DNA of 64,000 nt from Cereibacter sphaeroides (GCA_003243455.1 QFQS01000008.1:20343-84342), one strand, 5' to 3'; numbered from the stretch's first letter, positions 35,926-44,989 are shown. Program-made: numbers and translations. Notes: generated from the letters alone by a model not told the origin.

Positions 35926-37086
35926 TTGCCCAAGAACATCGTCATCTGCTGTGACGGCACAGGAAACGAAATAGGCGTGAACATGTCCAATGTTCTCAAG
36001 CTCTATAGAATGCTTGAGAAGGATGTTGATCAAATTGTTTATTATGATCCTGGCGTTGGCACTTTGGGCCAAAGAAAGACTTGGGGAAGAATCAGCCAGA
36101 ATGCGAAAGGGATCTTGGGGCTAGCTACCGGCTATGGCCTAGATGATGACGTATTGGGAGCATATAGATTTCTGGCTGAACACTACAGAGATGGCGATCA
36201 GGTGTTTCTTTTTGGCTTTAGCCGAGGCGCTTACAGTGTCCGTGTCCTTGCAGGTTTCATTCACCTTCTTGGTTTGTTGCGACCTGACCAATTGAACTAC
36301 GTCGGCTATGCATTCGCCGCTTACAAACGTGCTGCCATGGACGGCGAGGATCTTTCGGTAGCATGGCATTTCCGTAGAATCGTTGGTGGGCGTCTGATGC
36401 CGATCAAGTTTCTAGGCGTTTGGGATACGGTTGCATCCGTGATCGTGCCACGGTCTGACCGTTTCTATATTCCTAGCTTAGAGACACTGCCCTACACGCT
36501 TCAGAACCCTAGCGTCGAGGTCTTTCGCCAAGCGAGTGCCATTGATGAATTTCGTCGGATGTTCCGATTGCGGAGATGGAAAGAGAACCAGGAGTTTAAG
36601 GCGGATCGCTTCTCGAGGGCGGAGCCCAAGATGCAAGATAGCCGCGAGGTTTGGTTTGCGGGTTGCCATTCGGACATCGGTGGTGGGTATCCTGAGAACG
36701 AGAGTGCGCTGTCAAAATACCCCCTCCGCTGGATGATTCAGCAAGCCCAGTCGCACGGGCTTACAGTGAACACCTCAATGTTCAATCACCTCGTGGAAGG
36801 CGAGGCGCGGGTTAATAGCGAGCATACGTATGCTGAGCCCGACCCGAAAGGCGAATTGCATGTATCGGCGGTCGGTGGTTGGCGTATCATCGAATGGCTT
36901 CCAAAGAAAGGGAAGTGGCAAGAGTGGCCCAATCGAAGGCGCTTGTTCGGTTACTACTTGCCTAATTGTGAGCCGCGTCTAATTCCGGAAGGGGCGGCGA
37001 TCCATGAATCCGTTGTAAGGCGCAAGGAAGCGGTTTCAAACTACCGCCCACTGAACCTGCCTACTCGCTTTGATGTGGAAACATGA
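35926..37086 (+). CDS. DUF2235 alpha/beta-hydrolase (Tle1-like lipase domain) protein
   Basis: This 386-residue protein has the DUF2235 hallmarks: CCDGTGNE near the N-terminus, the nucleophile elbow GFSRGA, GVWDTVAS and GCHSDIGGGY. DUF2235 is the catalytic domain of Tle1-type phospholipase effectors of type VI secretion, but many free-standing members exist. No signal peptide or T6SS adaptor gene is nearby. TTG 35926 is the start, with AGGAAG 7 bases upstream. It stands alone after the Septu-like pair, so an anti-phage or toxin role is possible but unproven. Confidence 0.8.
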   Translation: MPKNIVICCDGTGNEIGVNMSNVLKLYRMLEKDVDQIVYYDPGVGTLGQRKTWGRISQNAKGILGLATGYGLDDDVLGAYRFLAEHYRDGDQVFLFGFSRGAYSVRVLAGFIHLLGLLRPDQLNYVGYAFAAYKRAAMDGEDLSVAWHFRRIVGGRLMPIKFLGVWDTVASVIVPRSDRFYIPSLETLPYTLQNPSVEVFRQASAIDEFRRMFRLRRWKENQEFKADRFSRAEPKMQDSREVWFAGCHSDIGGGYPENESALSKYPLRWMIQQAQSHGLTVNTSMFNHLVEGEARVNSEHTYAEPDPKGELHVSAVGGWRIIEWLPKKGKWQEWPNRRRLFGYYLPNCEPRLIPEGAAIHESVVRRKEAVSNYRPLNLPTRFDVET

Positions 37087-37709
37087 CCATCGGGAAAGTC
37101 TCGATGCCATTGTTTCGGGGGCCGATATCAGTTTGGCCGGCCCGCGTGATGAATATGGGATCGCACCTTTCAACCCCATTTTTGAGTTTCGAGCGATCTT
37201 TTCCTGGCTGAATGATACGCCAACATGAAAAGAGATTCGGCGAGTGGGCGCTTCCGACCCATAATGGATAAGGTAAGTGCGTCCCTTAGCCGTCGTTCAA
37301 CGCAACCTTATGCTCCGCGGGCATTCCCTAAGCGGCCTTTCGGGTTGAGCGCAGCGAAATCCCCCCGCCTTGGTAGTTGTGGGGGAGATGTTACTGCGCG
37401 TACGAATGCTAGCGGCAGAGGGCAACAAGTCTATAGACCGCGTGGGCCTCTTGCCAACTCTTGATCGCACGACTTGGCATTAAAGGGGTAAACCCCGTCG
37501 AGGTACAGAAGGCGCGTGTCCGAGAGCAACTGGAGGTGCTGAAGGATCAGGGCGTGACCCAGAGGCACCGACGCAACCGTGGATTTTATTAAACGTCTGT
37601 GAGAGATGGCTTGTTCGTGAAAAGTAACACTGGACTGGAAAAAGGTTTGGCCTGAAAATGCGGGGAATCCGATCACAGCTTTGCAGAAAGCCCGCACTAA
37701 GGACGCCCG
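37087..37709. other. 623-base stretch without a supported gene
   Basis: Several short frames are present, none convincing. Around 37490-37590 the plus strand reads GVNPVEVQKARVREQLEVLK, which looks like the tail of a degraded gene, but I cannot name it. The stretch probably marks a junction between cassettes. Confidence 0.35.
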
Positions 37710-39377
37710 ATGACGAAAAGCCGGTCCTTTTCAATTTATCTGTTGAAGCCCGGCTTTGACGCAGAAACCGCTCTTGAAGAGGACCACCTTCTGGAGCCGG
37801 ACGTTGCGGCAGACAATCTTCCTGAGGGAGCTTCAATATTCATTCTCGACAGCCAACCACGCCCCCCATGGTGGCGTGCCTATTTCGGAATAGAAACTAA
37901 CCTTTCGCAAGTTAACAAAGGGGCATTGATCTTTTTGCCGGTGGAGGATCGCTGCTTCGCATTATCATTCGGTCACGTTGCCCATAATCTCAGGGATTCC
38001 AGCTATGAGTATGACTTCGGACTTCGGGTCACGCTGAATAGCCTCGACCCGCAAAAATTGAAAAGTACTGACACCGTTGAACCTGGGGCTGCCAAGCGGC
38101 AGCGCACACAACTGCCTATCGAATCCGAACTCACGTTTTTTGACTTTGACCGAGACAGTACCGTTCTTCGAAGCCTGACCGGCAAAGTTAAGAATGAGCA
38201 TCGTGACTTATTCCGTCACGCAACCGGCAGCAGCAATTTGCGAATAAGCACAGATGTCCTGGCCGATGGGCTTCAGGGTCTTTGTGCCGCGCTACTTGCA
38301 CTCTACCGTAGTGAAGACTACAAAACTTCCTTTCCAGAAATTCAGAACATTGTTCCGGTTCGCGACCCGCTTGAGATTGCTGCTTTGAATGGCAATTTGC
38401 TTTTAGCGTTTCGTGCCCGTGACCCAGACCTGAACTTAACAGTGCCCGAAATCATCAACTATAATGACAACGTATATGTCATGTTCTCCGGCGCACGGCA
38501 GTCGGATATCTACGACGACGTCTTTATTGGCAGATATTACGACTATCTTGATCTGCAAGAGGTCGATCTGGCAGATATGGATATCGACGCCCTGAAGCGA
38601 CACAAGCTCGTACTGACCGACGAAGCAGGTGCGAGTCGCGATCATCATAGCATTTACAAGAGCTTGGTCTTCGACACCACACTGCCAGGGGCGGCAGCCC
38701 AGACTTTTCACCTCTGCGACGGCGAATGGTACAGGATCGACAATGACTACATTGCCCGGCTCCAAGCTTATCTGGATCCGCTTTGCGTCCCGAACGATCT
38801 TCTGGGCTACAATCACGCAACCGAAGGTGACTACAACCAAGCTGTTGCAGTGGCCGATCCTTCGATAGCTTGCCTTGACATGAAAGATATCAGCCCACCT
38901 GGTCAGAGGCAGGTTGAGCCCTGTGATCTACTCGCGATACGCGGCGAAACGGCGGTCTTCTATCATATCAAGGTTTCGACCCTATCGGCGCAGCTAAGTC
39001 ATCTCTTCAATCAAGGCGTCAATGCCATCGAGCTTATGAGGCTTGAGCCAGCCTCAATTGATCTTTTGGAAGTCCTTGTGCGCGACACCGTTGCCCCGGC
39101 GACCGCTGATCCAGTCGTTCAACATATTCGGGACCGCCGCTATGCCATCGCCTTCGGTATAGTTACAAGGAAGGATAGCGCAAGGCGTTCGCTCAACCTT
39201 CCGCTCTTCTCTCGCATCAGCCTCATGCGCAGCATGAAATCGTTGCGGCTCATGGACGTGCCGGGCAGCGTCATGTTCATCGCGGATGAAAGCGTGGCGG
39301 CGGCAGGGCGTAAGAAAGTACGCAAGAGGAAGGTTCCTGTCGTTGTCAACGACGACGTTATTGAAGCAGCTGAATAA
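37710..39377 (+). CDS. TIGR04141-family sporadically distributed protein
   Basis: This 555-residue protein matches the pattern of TIGR04141 proteins: an N-terminal SFSIYLLKPGF, a middle LCDGEWYRIDNDY and a central region DLLAIRGETAVFYHIKVSTLS that resembles a nuclease-like core (E and H-x-K). The family is scattered among genomes and often found in defence or mobile islands; its function is unknown. AAGGA precedes the ATG. It is monocistronic. Confidence 0.75.
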   Translation: MTKSRSFSIYLLKPGFDAETALEEDHLLEPDVAADNLPEGASIFILDSQPRPPWWRAYFGIETNLSQVNKGALIFLPVEDRCFALSFGHVAHNLRDSSYEYDFGLRVTLNSLDPQKLKSTDTVEPGAAKRQRTQLPIESELTFFDFDRDSTVLRSLTGKVKNEHRDLFRHATGSSNLRISTDVLADGLQGLCAALLALYRSEDYKTSFPEIQNIVPVRDPLEIAALNGNLLLAFRARDPDLNLTVPEIINYNDNVYVMFSGARQSDIYDDVFIGRYYDYLDLQEVDLADMDIDALKRHKLVLTDEAGASRDHHSIYKSLVFDTTLPGAAAQTFHLCDGEWYRIDNDYIARLQAYLDPLCVPNDLLGYNHATEGDYNQAVAVADPSIACLDMKDISPPGQRQVEPCDLLAIRGETAVFYHIKVSTLSAQLSHLFNQGVNAIELMRLEPASIDLLEVLVRDTVAPATADPVVQHIRDRRYAIAFGIVTRKDSARRSLNLPLFSRISLMRSMKSLRLMDVPGSVMFIADESVAAAGRKKVRKRKVPVVVNDDVIEAAE

Positions 39378-39425
39378 ATCAGACAGCAATACAAGCGACC
39401 CATGCGAATGAAAAAGGTCAAGGAT

Positions 39426-39917
39426 TCAAATACTCAGCTCCGCAGCGCGCAGTTCCGCCGTCACGTCTGTAACGCCTGGGATATCCCAGACCGATTCCCG
39501 AAGTATAAAACGCCACGCCTTCACGCTATCGACATAGGCTGAGCGCGGCTTAACTACCTCAAACGGTATAAGGGCCGCACGGGTCACTCGAAACTTGCCG
39601 TCGAGAAGGACCGCCGCCAGCATGTCAAATGGATGGTCTGGAAGCCTACGAATGAAGCCTAGTTGTCGTGAACCCTTTGGCGTCGCAAGACGGCGACATT
39701 TAATCTGGTAGCGGACGCCCTCTGCGTCCAGAGCATCAGCATCGGCAGAAGAGTTGCTATTCAAAGTCCATCCAAAGGCCTTGGCAAACAGCAGCTCGCC
39801 ATAGTCGCCAGTGGGGTTGTTCGCGCTGCGGACAACATCGCGGCGGCGCAGCTCAGCCATCAGGTCGGTGTGGAGTTCGAAGAGGGCGGAGACCGGCAAG
39901 ACAGAGAAATCAATCAT
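39426..39917 (-). CDS. DUF6998-like protein with nuclease-type core
   Basis: This 163-residue protein has GDYGELLFAKAFGWTLNSNS followed by DALDAEGVRYQIKCRR, the E...D...QxK order of PD-(D/E)xK folds and the pattern I associate with DUF6998. Its ATG overlaps the stop of the GGCT-like gene by 4 bases, so the two are made together. The catalytic function is unproven; it may be a small restriction-type nuclease or toxin. Confidence 0.65.
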   Translation of the reverse strand: MIDFSVLPVSALFELHTDLMAELRRRDVVRSANNPTGDYGELLFAKAFGWTLNSNSSADADALDAEGVRYQIKCRRLATPKGSRQLGFIRRLPDHPFDMLAAVLLDGKFRVTRAALIPFEVVKPRSAYVDSVKAWRFILRESVWDIPGVTDVTAELRAAELSI

Positions 39918-40444
39918 GCTGACCGTTCACCTTTTTCAACAGCTCCAACGCCTGCAGCCGCGTTGTTCCTCTTTGTTTTGGTATCGACCGAAGAGGCAAC
40001 GTCACTTAGTTTTTCGACATAGTCCAATGGTAGTTGATTTTGCTTTGCGCCAGCCAAAACAAGCTCATGGTACCAGTCATAAGGCCGCTGAGCTGCGTCA
40101 AGATGATCGTCACTTCCTAGGTAGACAGCGGCTGTCACGATGCCACCTTCGGTTTGAACAGCGAATTCATTATGCCGTTCGTAACCCAAGCCTACACCCT
40201 CGAATCCATCAAGATCTGTGAGTTCTTCAGCGTCAAGTTCGAACAAGACACCATAAACACGGGAATCGGCCTCTTCTGAAGGTGCTAGGGTCGCCTTGCC
40301 GGACCCGTCTCTGCTCTTCTTGCTGAACGCCAGTGAGTGACCTTCGACACTACCAATAGATACGGCTCTGGCCGACTTGCAACGGGCCTGCAGTCGTTCC
40401 GAGAGCATGTTGGACCCGTAGGCGAAGTAGTAAATTTTAGCCAT
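39914..40444 (-). CDS. Gamma-glutamylcyclotransferase-like (GGCT/AIG2 fold) protein
   Basis: This 176-residue protein has the GGCT substrate loop YFAYGSNM at its N-terminus and the catalytic-glutamate region (VLFELDAEELTDLDGFEGVG). The first 145 residues cover the fold; the tail (TKRNNAAAGVGAVEKGERSA) is unstructured. Such enzymes form 5-oxoproline from gamma-glutamyl groups or reverse gamma-glutamylamine adducts. Here it is coupled to a nuclease-like gene inside a defence island, so its role may differ from housekeeping GGCT. Confidence 0.75.
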   Translation of the reverse strand: MAKIYYFAYGSNMLSERLQARCKSARAVSIGSVEGHSLAFSKKSRDGSGKATLAPSEEADSRVYGVLFELDAEELTDLDGFEGVGLGYERHNEFAVQTEGGIVTAAVYLGSDDHLDAAQRPYDWYHELVLAGAKQNQLPLDYVEKLSDVASSVDTKTKRNNAAAGVGAVEKGERSA

Positions 40445-40633
40445 TTCAGTAGACTATCATGGGTTCGCCGAGGTTTGGAGAGCCAAATCTTAGGTGCTGA
40501 CGATCCGCAATTTATTCGCCACTATCGCCGATCAGGGGGCGTCTCGTTGCGCCTCGCACGAATGGCTCCGCTTTGCGGTTGCTTCAGCTTCACGCCACTA
40601 CGCCGTCAAGCTGCTATCCGCCCATTTCGTCGT

Positions 40634-42460
40634 TCAACGCTCCCAGTCTCGCACATTTGATCTTTCAGGCGGTGATGCCAGCAGCCGTTCAGCATGCCGC
40701 GCCTCTCTCAACGTCAACCCGAACGCCACATGCGACTTCGCTGCCGAAACAACCGCCCGCGCGATCCACTTCCGCTCGTCCGCGTCCTCGAAATCACCAG
40801 CCAGAGCATGCGTCCGGCCGCTGGCGAGCTCCGCCACAACCCCTTTTCCATACCGCAGACGCAACTCATCGGCGAAGCGTTCCGCATGAGCATCCCCCCG
40901 GAACTCAAGTTTTCCATCCGCCTGCATGATGCGGCCCATCGACCCGAGGGCACGCAGCAACCGGTCATTTTCGGGAACGACCTCATGCGCCCGGGAATGC
41001 TCGATCAGCTTGGCCGCCGCTTCATAGAAGCCTTCAAGATCATCGACGACCTTCTGACTCTGATCCGGATTTCGAAGATCGGCGCGCAGCCGTCCAGACA
41101 GGGCTAGTAAATCACTGCGCACCCAGTCTCGTTCTTCCCAGGCATTGGCGGCCCCCGTCTCCAGCCGCTCGGCCATCCGGTCACCACTGAGACCCAAGGC
41201 CAAAGCTTTGCCGACGATGTCCGTTTTCAGCCGGTCTGCGACCCCACGCTGCAGTTCAGCGGCCTCCCTGCCCTGCGTCAGCCGGTCACCCTCAAGACTC
41301 GTCGCGTAAAGCTTCGTCTGCGGCAGCATCTGCAAGAGCTGTGAGCCGCGAGCGTCGCCCAAGCCTTTGGCGATATCGATGGCATAGCCATAAAGCTCGT
41401 CCCGCATATTCTTGCGTTCGACGACCGGCATCTTCCGGATCTTGCCTTCCGCCTCCGCCATCCAGCCGCTAAAATGCCGGTCAAGATCAGCCCGCTCCGC
41501 CGTCGCGACATTGCCTGGAAACGGCTGCAACATACCGCCCCGCCGGAGGGCTTCTTCCGCCTTGGCGATCTTCTCGCCAATCTCCGGCAGACCCGTCAGC
41601 GCTGCGACATGGCTCAGGCTGCGCATGGCATCCGCTGTGCGCGCCATCGTCGCCAAGGCATCCTCCAGCGCCTTGCCTTCGCGCGGCCGTTCTTCCGGTA
41701 CCCGGCCTTCAACCCGCGCCCGCTCGATCTCTGCCCGCGACGGGCCGTAGGTCAGCAAGCCACGCTCGGCGCGCGAAGTGGCATCCAGAAACACGCCCTC
41801 CTCGGCTGCGATCGCCACCATGCGCTCCTTCATGACATCCAGATTGAAGCCATGCTCTTTGGCCATGAAGAACCAACTGTCGTTCACCGTGCCCCGGTTG
41901 TTGATGACCATGTGGACATGAGGATGCGCCTTGTCGGTGTGCAGGGCCGCGACATAGGACCAGACATCATCCTGATGCTCGCCCGACTGGAACATCTCAA
42001 AGGCCCAGGCCTTGGCGATCAGCTTTGCCTTCTCTGGCCGGACATGAGACGGGAAACTCATCAGCAGATGGGTGGTGTGGCCGTTCTTCGGCGAGCCGCG
42101 CCAATCCTCGACCCAGTTGCCGACGATGTCGTCCCGCTCATCTTTAGTCAGCCCCTTGGCATCGGCATCCAGCACGACCCCGTTGCCGAAGATCGAGGCC
42201 GATTTCGAGAACAGATAGTCCATTTGGGCGGCCAGCTCCTTGGCATTGGCCGTTCCGCCCTTGCCGATTTTCTTCAGCACCGCCGCGTTGGAGCCCAGCG
42301 AAAACCGCCACAGCTGGCTGGCCCGGGTCGAGAAACTGAAGCCGCGCTTGGGCGAAGACGAACCGCCCGCCTTCACCCGACCCTGCTGCGGCCGCAGGAA
42401 GTTGATCTCCCCGAGAACGGCCTCTGCAACCCCAATGGGACGCGACCCAAGCTTAACCAT
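40634..42460 (-). CDS. MobA/VirD2-type conjugative relaxase
   Basis: This 608-residue relaxase would nick at oriT and pilot the strand. The N-terminal 300 residues form the relaxase domain, with HTTHLLMSFP and the metal-binding triad DKAHPHVHMVIN; the likely catalytic tyrosine is in MDYLFSK. ATG 42460 is chosen because it opens the family-like sequence and overlaps mobC by 8 bases. The C-terminal region is homologous to the C-terminus of the protein encoded at 21307-23490. Confidence 0.88.
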   Translation of the reverse strand: MVKLGSRPIGVAEAVLGEINFLRPQQGRVKAGGSSSPKRGFSFSTRASQLWRFSLGSNAAVLKKIGKGGTANAKELAAQMDYLFSKSASIFGNGVVLDADAKGLTKDERDDIVGNWVEDWRGSPKNGHTTHLLMSFPSHVRPEKAKLIAKAWAFEMFQSGEHQDDVWSYVAALHTDKAHPHVHMVINNRGTVNDSWFFMAKEHGFNLDVMKERMVAIAAEEGVFLDATSRAERGLLTYGPSRAEIERARVEGRVPEERPREGKALEDALATMARTADAMRSLSHVAALTGLPEIGEKIAKAEEALRRGGMLQPFPGNVATAERADLDRHFSGWMAEAEGKIRKMPVVERKNMRDELYGYAIDIAKGLGDARGSQLLQMLPQTKLYATSLEGDRLTQGREAAELQRGVADRLKTDIVGKALALGLSGDRMAERLETGAANAWEERDWVRSDLLALSGRLRADLRNPDQSQKVVDDLEGFYEAAAKLIEHSRAHEVVPENDRLLRALGSMGRIMQADGKLEFRGDAHAERFADELRLRYGKGVVAELASGRTHALAGDFEDADERKWIARAVVSAAKSHVAFGLTLREARHAERLLASPPERSNVRDWER

Positions 42461-43010
42461 GGCGCGCGCCCTCCTGAGCCTCGACAAACTTGCGGAACAG
42501 CGCCACACCCTGACGCCGACGTTCCGCGATGATCTGGCTCAGCGCCTTCGCCACCATCGGCAGCGAACGGCGCAACTCATCCACCGATGCCCACTGCGCC
42601 CTAACCATCGGCGACCTGCCCCGGTTCGCAGCCAGGGCGATCTGGTTCACGTTGGTGCCGATCTTACCCAACTCGTAGCGGATTTCTTCCAGCTTGGCGC
42701 TGTCCTCCCGGCTGAACTCGAGGAAACCTGACGCCATCCGCACCACCGACCGAACCCCGTCAGAGCGGGATTTCGCGCCAAGCTGGGTGCAGAGCGCATC
42801 GAAGGCATGGAGCTCTTCGGCAGGCAGGCGACAGCTCACGACTTGGCCCTTTTCCTCCGACCGTGGTCGTCCGCGTCCGACCGCTTGCTGCGCTGCAGAA
42901 TCAGAAGCTTCATTGTCAGTTTGGTCAGAAACACCGGACTGCGACTTGAGTCTTGTTTTGCGAGGATCTGATTTTACTGCCAACTTCTGCCACCGATTAT
43001 TTGTAGACAC
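42453..43010 (-). CDS. mobC: MobC-type relaxosome accessory protein
   Basis: This 185-residue protein has a basic disordered N-terminus and a ribbon-helix-helix-like DNA-binding region (VVSCRLPAEELHAFDALCTQ) followed by the MobC motif LEEIRYELGKIGTNVNQIA. It should bend DNA at oriT and help the relaxase nick. GTG 43010 has AGGAA 7 bases upstream. It overlaps the relaxase gene. Confidence 0.85.
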   Translation of the reverse strand: MSTNNRWQKLAVKSDPRKTRLKSQSGVSDQTDNEASDSAAQQAVGRGRPRSEEKGQVVSCRLPAEELHAFDALCTQLGAKSRSDGVRSVVRMASGFLEFSREDSAKLEEIRYELGKIGTNVNQIALAANRGRSPMVRAQWASVDELRRSLPMVAKALSQIIAERRRQGVALFRKFVEAQEGARHG

Positions 43011-43547
43011 ATCGCATTTCCTGCCACTCTTCCTACCCCTTCCTTCACCTCCCTTTCAAGTGCAATCTAAGCGCGATTTATGCTCTTGCAGATTGTGCTG
43101 ACCTTGGGTAACTCCCCCGCCACCGAATGCGTTTCGCTGATCGCGCAACACACAAGGTGAGACAGGGACCGCGCACCCCCAGCCAGGTGGCCAGAGGTGG
43201 GCTTTCCTTGTGAATATGGGCCTAAAGCCTTGTTTTGTTTACCGTGCGGACCCTGTCGTTCAGTGTTCAGGGTTCGGAGAAAGGAAGTGTGGGATGCGTC
43301 TTGTGGCATCAGGGATGTGTGTTCGGGGTTCCGCCTTGTGATACACGCACTGCGCGATCAGATAAAAGACATACGCATCCAGTAATCAGAAAAGTGATTA
43401 AAGAGATACGCCTTGCGCAATAAGATTTGCGCGAGCCGGTTTCTAATATTCGCATTCGGCGTTCAGATTAAAGCGATGCGAGTTAAGATAAAAGAATTGC
43501 GCGATCCGCATTGTGAGAAACGCGATCGGCGAAGTGAGGAAGGTGGT
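43011..43547. promoter_or_regulatory. Candidate oriT/transfer-enhancer region between mobC and virC1-like genes
   Basis: This 537-base region has no gene and lies between divergent transfer genes. It contains a long-range imperfect inverted repeat (GACAGGGACCGCGCAC at 43161-43176 with GTGCGGACCCTGTC at 43244-43257), CACAAGG at 43151-43157 with CCTTGTG at 43206-43212, and, nearer virC1, the degenerate direct repeats listed separately. The position next to the relaxosome genes makes it the best oriT candidate; no nick-site consensus was recognised. Confidence 0.5.
43361..43505 (+). repeat. Degenerate direct repeats upstream of the virC1-like gene
   Basis: Four copies of a motif like GAT(A/T)AAAG-NN-AT-N-CGC begin at 43361, 43396, 43466 and 43487 (for example GATAAAAGACATACGC and GATTAAAGAGATACGC). 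A weaker copy may begin near 43421. They lie directly before the virC1-like start at 43548 and could be an operator for the RHH/ParA pair or an overdrive-like transfer enhancer. Confidence 0.55.
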
Positions 43548-44273
43548 ATGGGTTACGGAATACGTGTTGTGCTGGTGATGAACCGCAAGGGGGGATCGGG
43601 CAAGAGCACCCTCTGCCGCGCCCTAGCTTCTGCTGCGGCTGCAAAAGGCGAGACGGTGACGATCTTCGACACCGATGCCTCGAAATCCTGCCTCAAGTGG
43701 ATGCAGGCGGGAAAGGAGGCAGGCAACTGGTCTCCCTTGGTTGAGGTGATTCACACGCTGGATGCGCACCGAGTGGCAGAAGCCGTCGGGCAGATCTATG
43801 AGCATCCCGATCAAGAGCATCTCATCCTGATCGACACCTTCGGCGGCGGATCAGAGGCACAGGATGTTCTGGCGGTCGCAGCGCACCGGATCATTTGCCC
43901 GATGATGTTGTCGCGCGGTGATCTCAGCGAAACGATGGAAACGGCCAACTGGTATTTGAAGCTGCGTGGCCGCGTGGAAAAGCCGGGCGAGCTTGCAGGG
44001 TTTTCTGTGTTGCTCAACCGGGTGCCTGTGCGGGTGTCAGAGACCGAGCGCGCGGTGGCGGAAGAGCTGTTCCAGTCATTGCCTGCCCTTGAGACCTATC
44101 TTGGTAGCCGCGCCGCTTATGTTCGAATGGACAGAGAAGGGCTTCTCGGTGTGATCGCGGACAAGACGCCAAACCGGGCGCTTGCTGCGCATGTCCAGAG
44201 TGCCGTGAAGGAGGCAGGGGACCTCCTGGAAGAGATCGACCAGATGATCCTCAACCCGGCGGAGGTCGCATGA
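43548..44273 (+). CDS. virC1: VirC1-like ParA-family ATPase
   Basis: This 241-residue protein has the deviant Walker A NRKGGSGKST and the ParA aspartate in TIFDTDASKSCLKW. Its C-terminal part (LNRVPVRVSETERAVAEELF, then SRAAYVRMDREGLLG) reads closely like Agrobacterium VirC1, which binds the overdrive enhancer and the relaxase and raises T-strand copy number. ATG 43548 has AGGAAGG upstream; the open frame reaches further back through the repeats but is not family-like. It could alternatively serve partition. Confidence 0.82.
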   Translation: MGYGIRVVLVMNRKGGSGKSTLCRALASAAAAKGETVTIFDTDASKSCLKWMQAGKEAGNWSPLVEVIHTLDAHRVAEAVGQIYEHPDQEHLILIDTFGGGSEAQDVLAVAAHRIICPMMLSRGDLSETMETANWYLKLRGRVEKPGELAGFSVLLNRVPVRVSETERAVAEELFQSLPALETYLGSRAAYVRMDREGLLGVIADKTPNRALAAHVQSAVKEAGDLLEEIDQMILNPAEVA

Positions 44274-44989
44274 TGGCGGAGCGCAAGGACATGATGCGGA
44301 TCATCCGCCAGGACGCGGGGTTTTCGGCCAAGCTGGGTTTTGGTGGGAACGCGGGCACAAGCGATCAGGCTGATAGGGTAATCCCAGTGCAGTCGACGTC
44401 GGTTGATGCAGTGACCGAGCCGGAACCTTTGTCGCCCGCGATTGCGGCGGCGGCGGCGGCGATGCCAGGTGGCGACGCAGGCGAGGTCAGCATCAGACCC
44501 TTTGGGTCCAAAGAAGAGTCCCGGGACGAGAAGAAGGTTTTCAATACCCAGAGGGTTTCGGATGCGAAGGCGGCTGGTCTTGCAACTGGGTCAGCTGCAC
44601 GCGGCCATGTTGTCCATGTCTCATTGTCGCTGACTACCCGTCAAGCACGGCTGGCAGAAGAGTGGGCCACGGCTGCGCGTTGCACCGTCCAGTTTTTGAT
44701 CCGTCGCGTTGCCCAGGGTCTGCGCGATCAGGTCTTCGACGATTGGGAACGGGATGGGATGCCGGAGGTCGAAGAGTCCCGCGGCGCACGAGGCAAGCAT
44801 CCGACCAGCGTGACCTTAACCTTGCGGCCGCAGTTCGCGGCGGACCTGGCGAAAATCCATGACCCGCTTGGCATCCTTGGATTGGCGCGCGCCATAGGCC
44901 CCGCCTACCGCGCCCGGTTCCAGGACGCCTTCGACGAAGCCTTGGCCAAGGCGAGAGTTCAGACAACAAACGAGGGAGACGAGAAATGA
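44270..44989 (+). CDS. VirC2-like ribbon-helix-helix protein
   Basis: This 239-residue protein has a disordered, alanine-rich N-terminal half and a C-terminal half in which two segments resemble tandem RHH units (HVSLSLTTRQARLAEEWATA and TSVTLTLRPQFAADLAKI). VirC2 has such a tandem RHH fold and binds next to the T-DNA border. It overlaps the virC1-like gene by ATGA, as a VirC1/VirC2 or ParA/ParB-like pair. Family assignment is by architecture and context. Confidence 0.65.
   Translation: MMAERKDMMRIIRQDAGFSAKLGFGGNAGTSDQADRVIPVQSTSVDAVTEPEPLSPAIAAAAAAMPGGDAGEVSIRPFGSKEESRDEKKVFNTQRVSDAKAAGLATGSAARGHVVHVSLSLTTRQARLAEEWATAARCTVQFLIRRVAQGLRDQVFDDWERDGMPEVEESRGARGKHPTSVTLTLRPQFAADLAKIHDPLGILGLARAIGPAYRARFQDAFDEALAKARVQTTNEGDEK

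Noticed and set aside
37490..37590. Possible gene remnant reading GVNPVEVQKARVREQLEVLK
   Set aside because: Too short to assign to a family; reported only as part of the intergenic description.
41474..42532. 352-residue plus-strand open frame opposite the relaxase
   Set aside because: The relaxase HxH motif and MobC overlap are on the minus strand; the plus frame is low-complexity shadow.
43361..43505. Possible CRISPR array in the repeat region near virC1
   Set aside because: The repeats are short, degenerate and unevenly spaced (35, 70 and 21 bases), with no unique spacers or cas genes.
43548..44989. ParA/ParB partition locus interpretation of the ParA-like and RHH genes
   Set aside because: Not excluded, but the C-terminal sequence of the ATPase and the position beside mobC fit VirC1/VirC2 better, and no ParB or parS-like site was seen.
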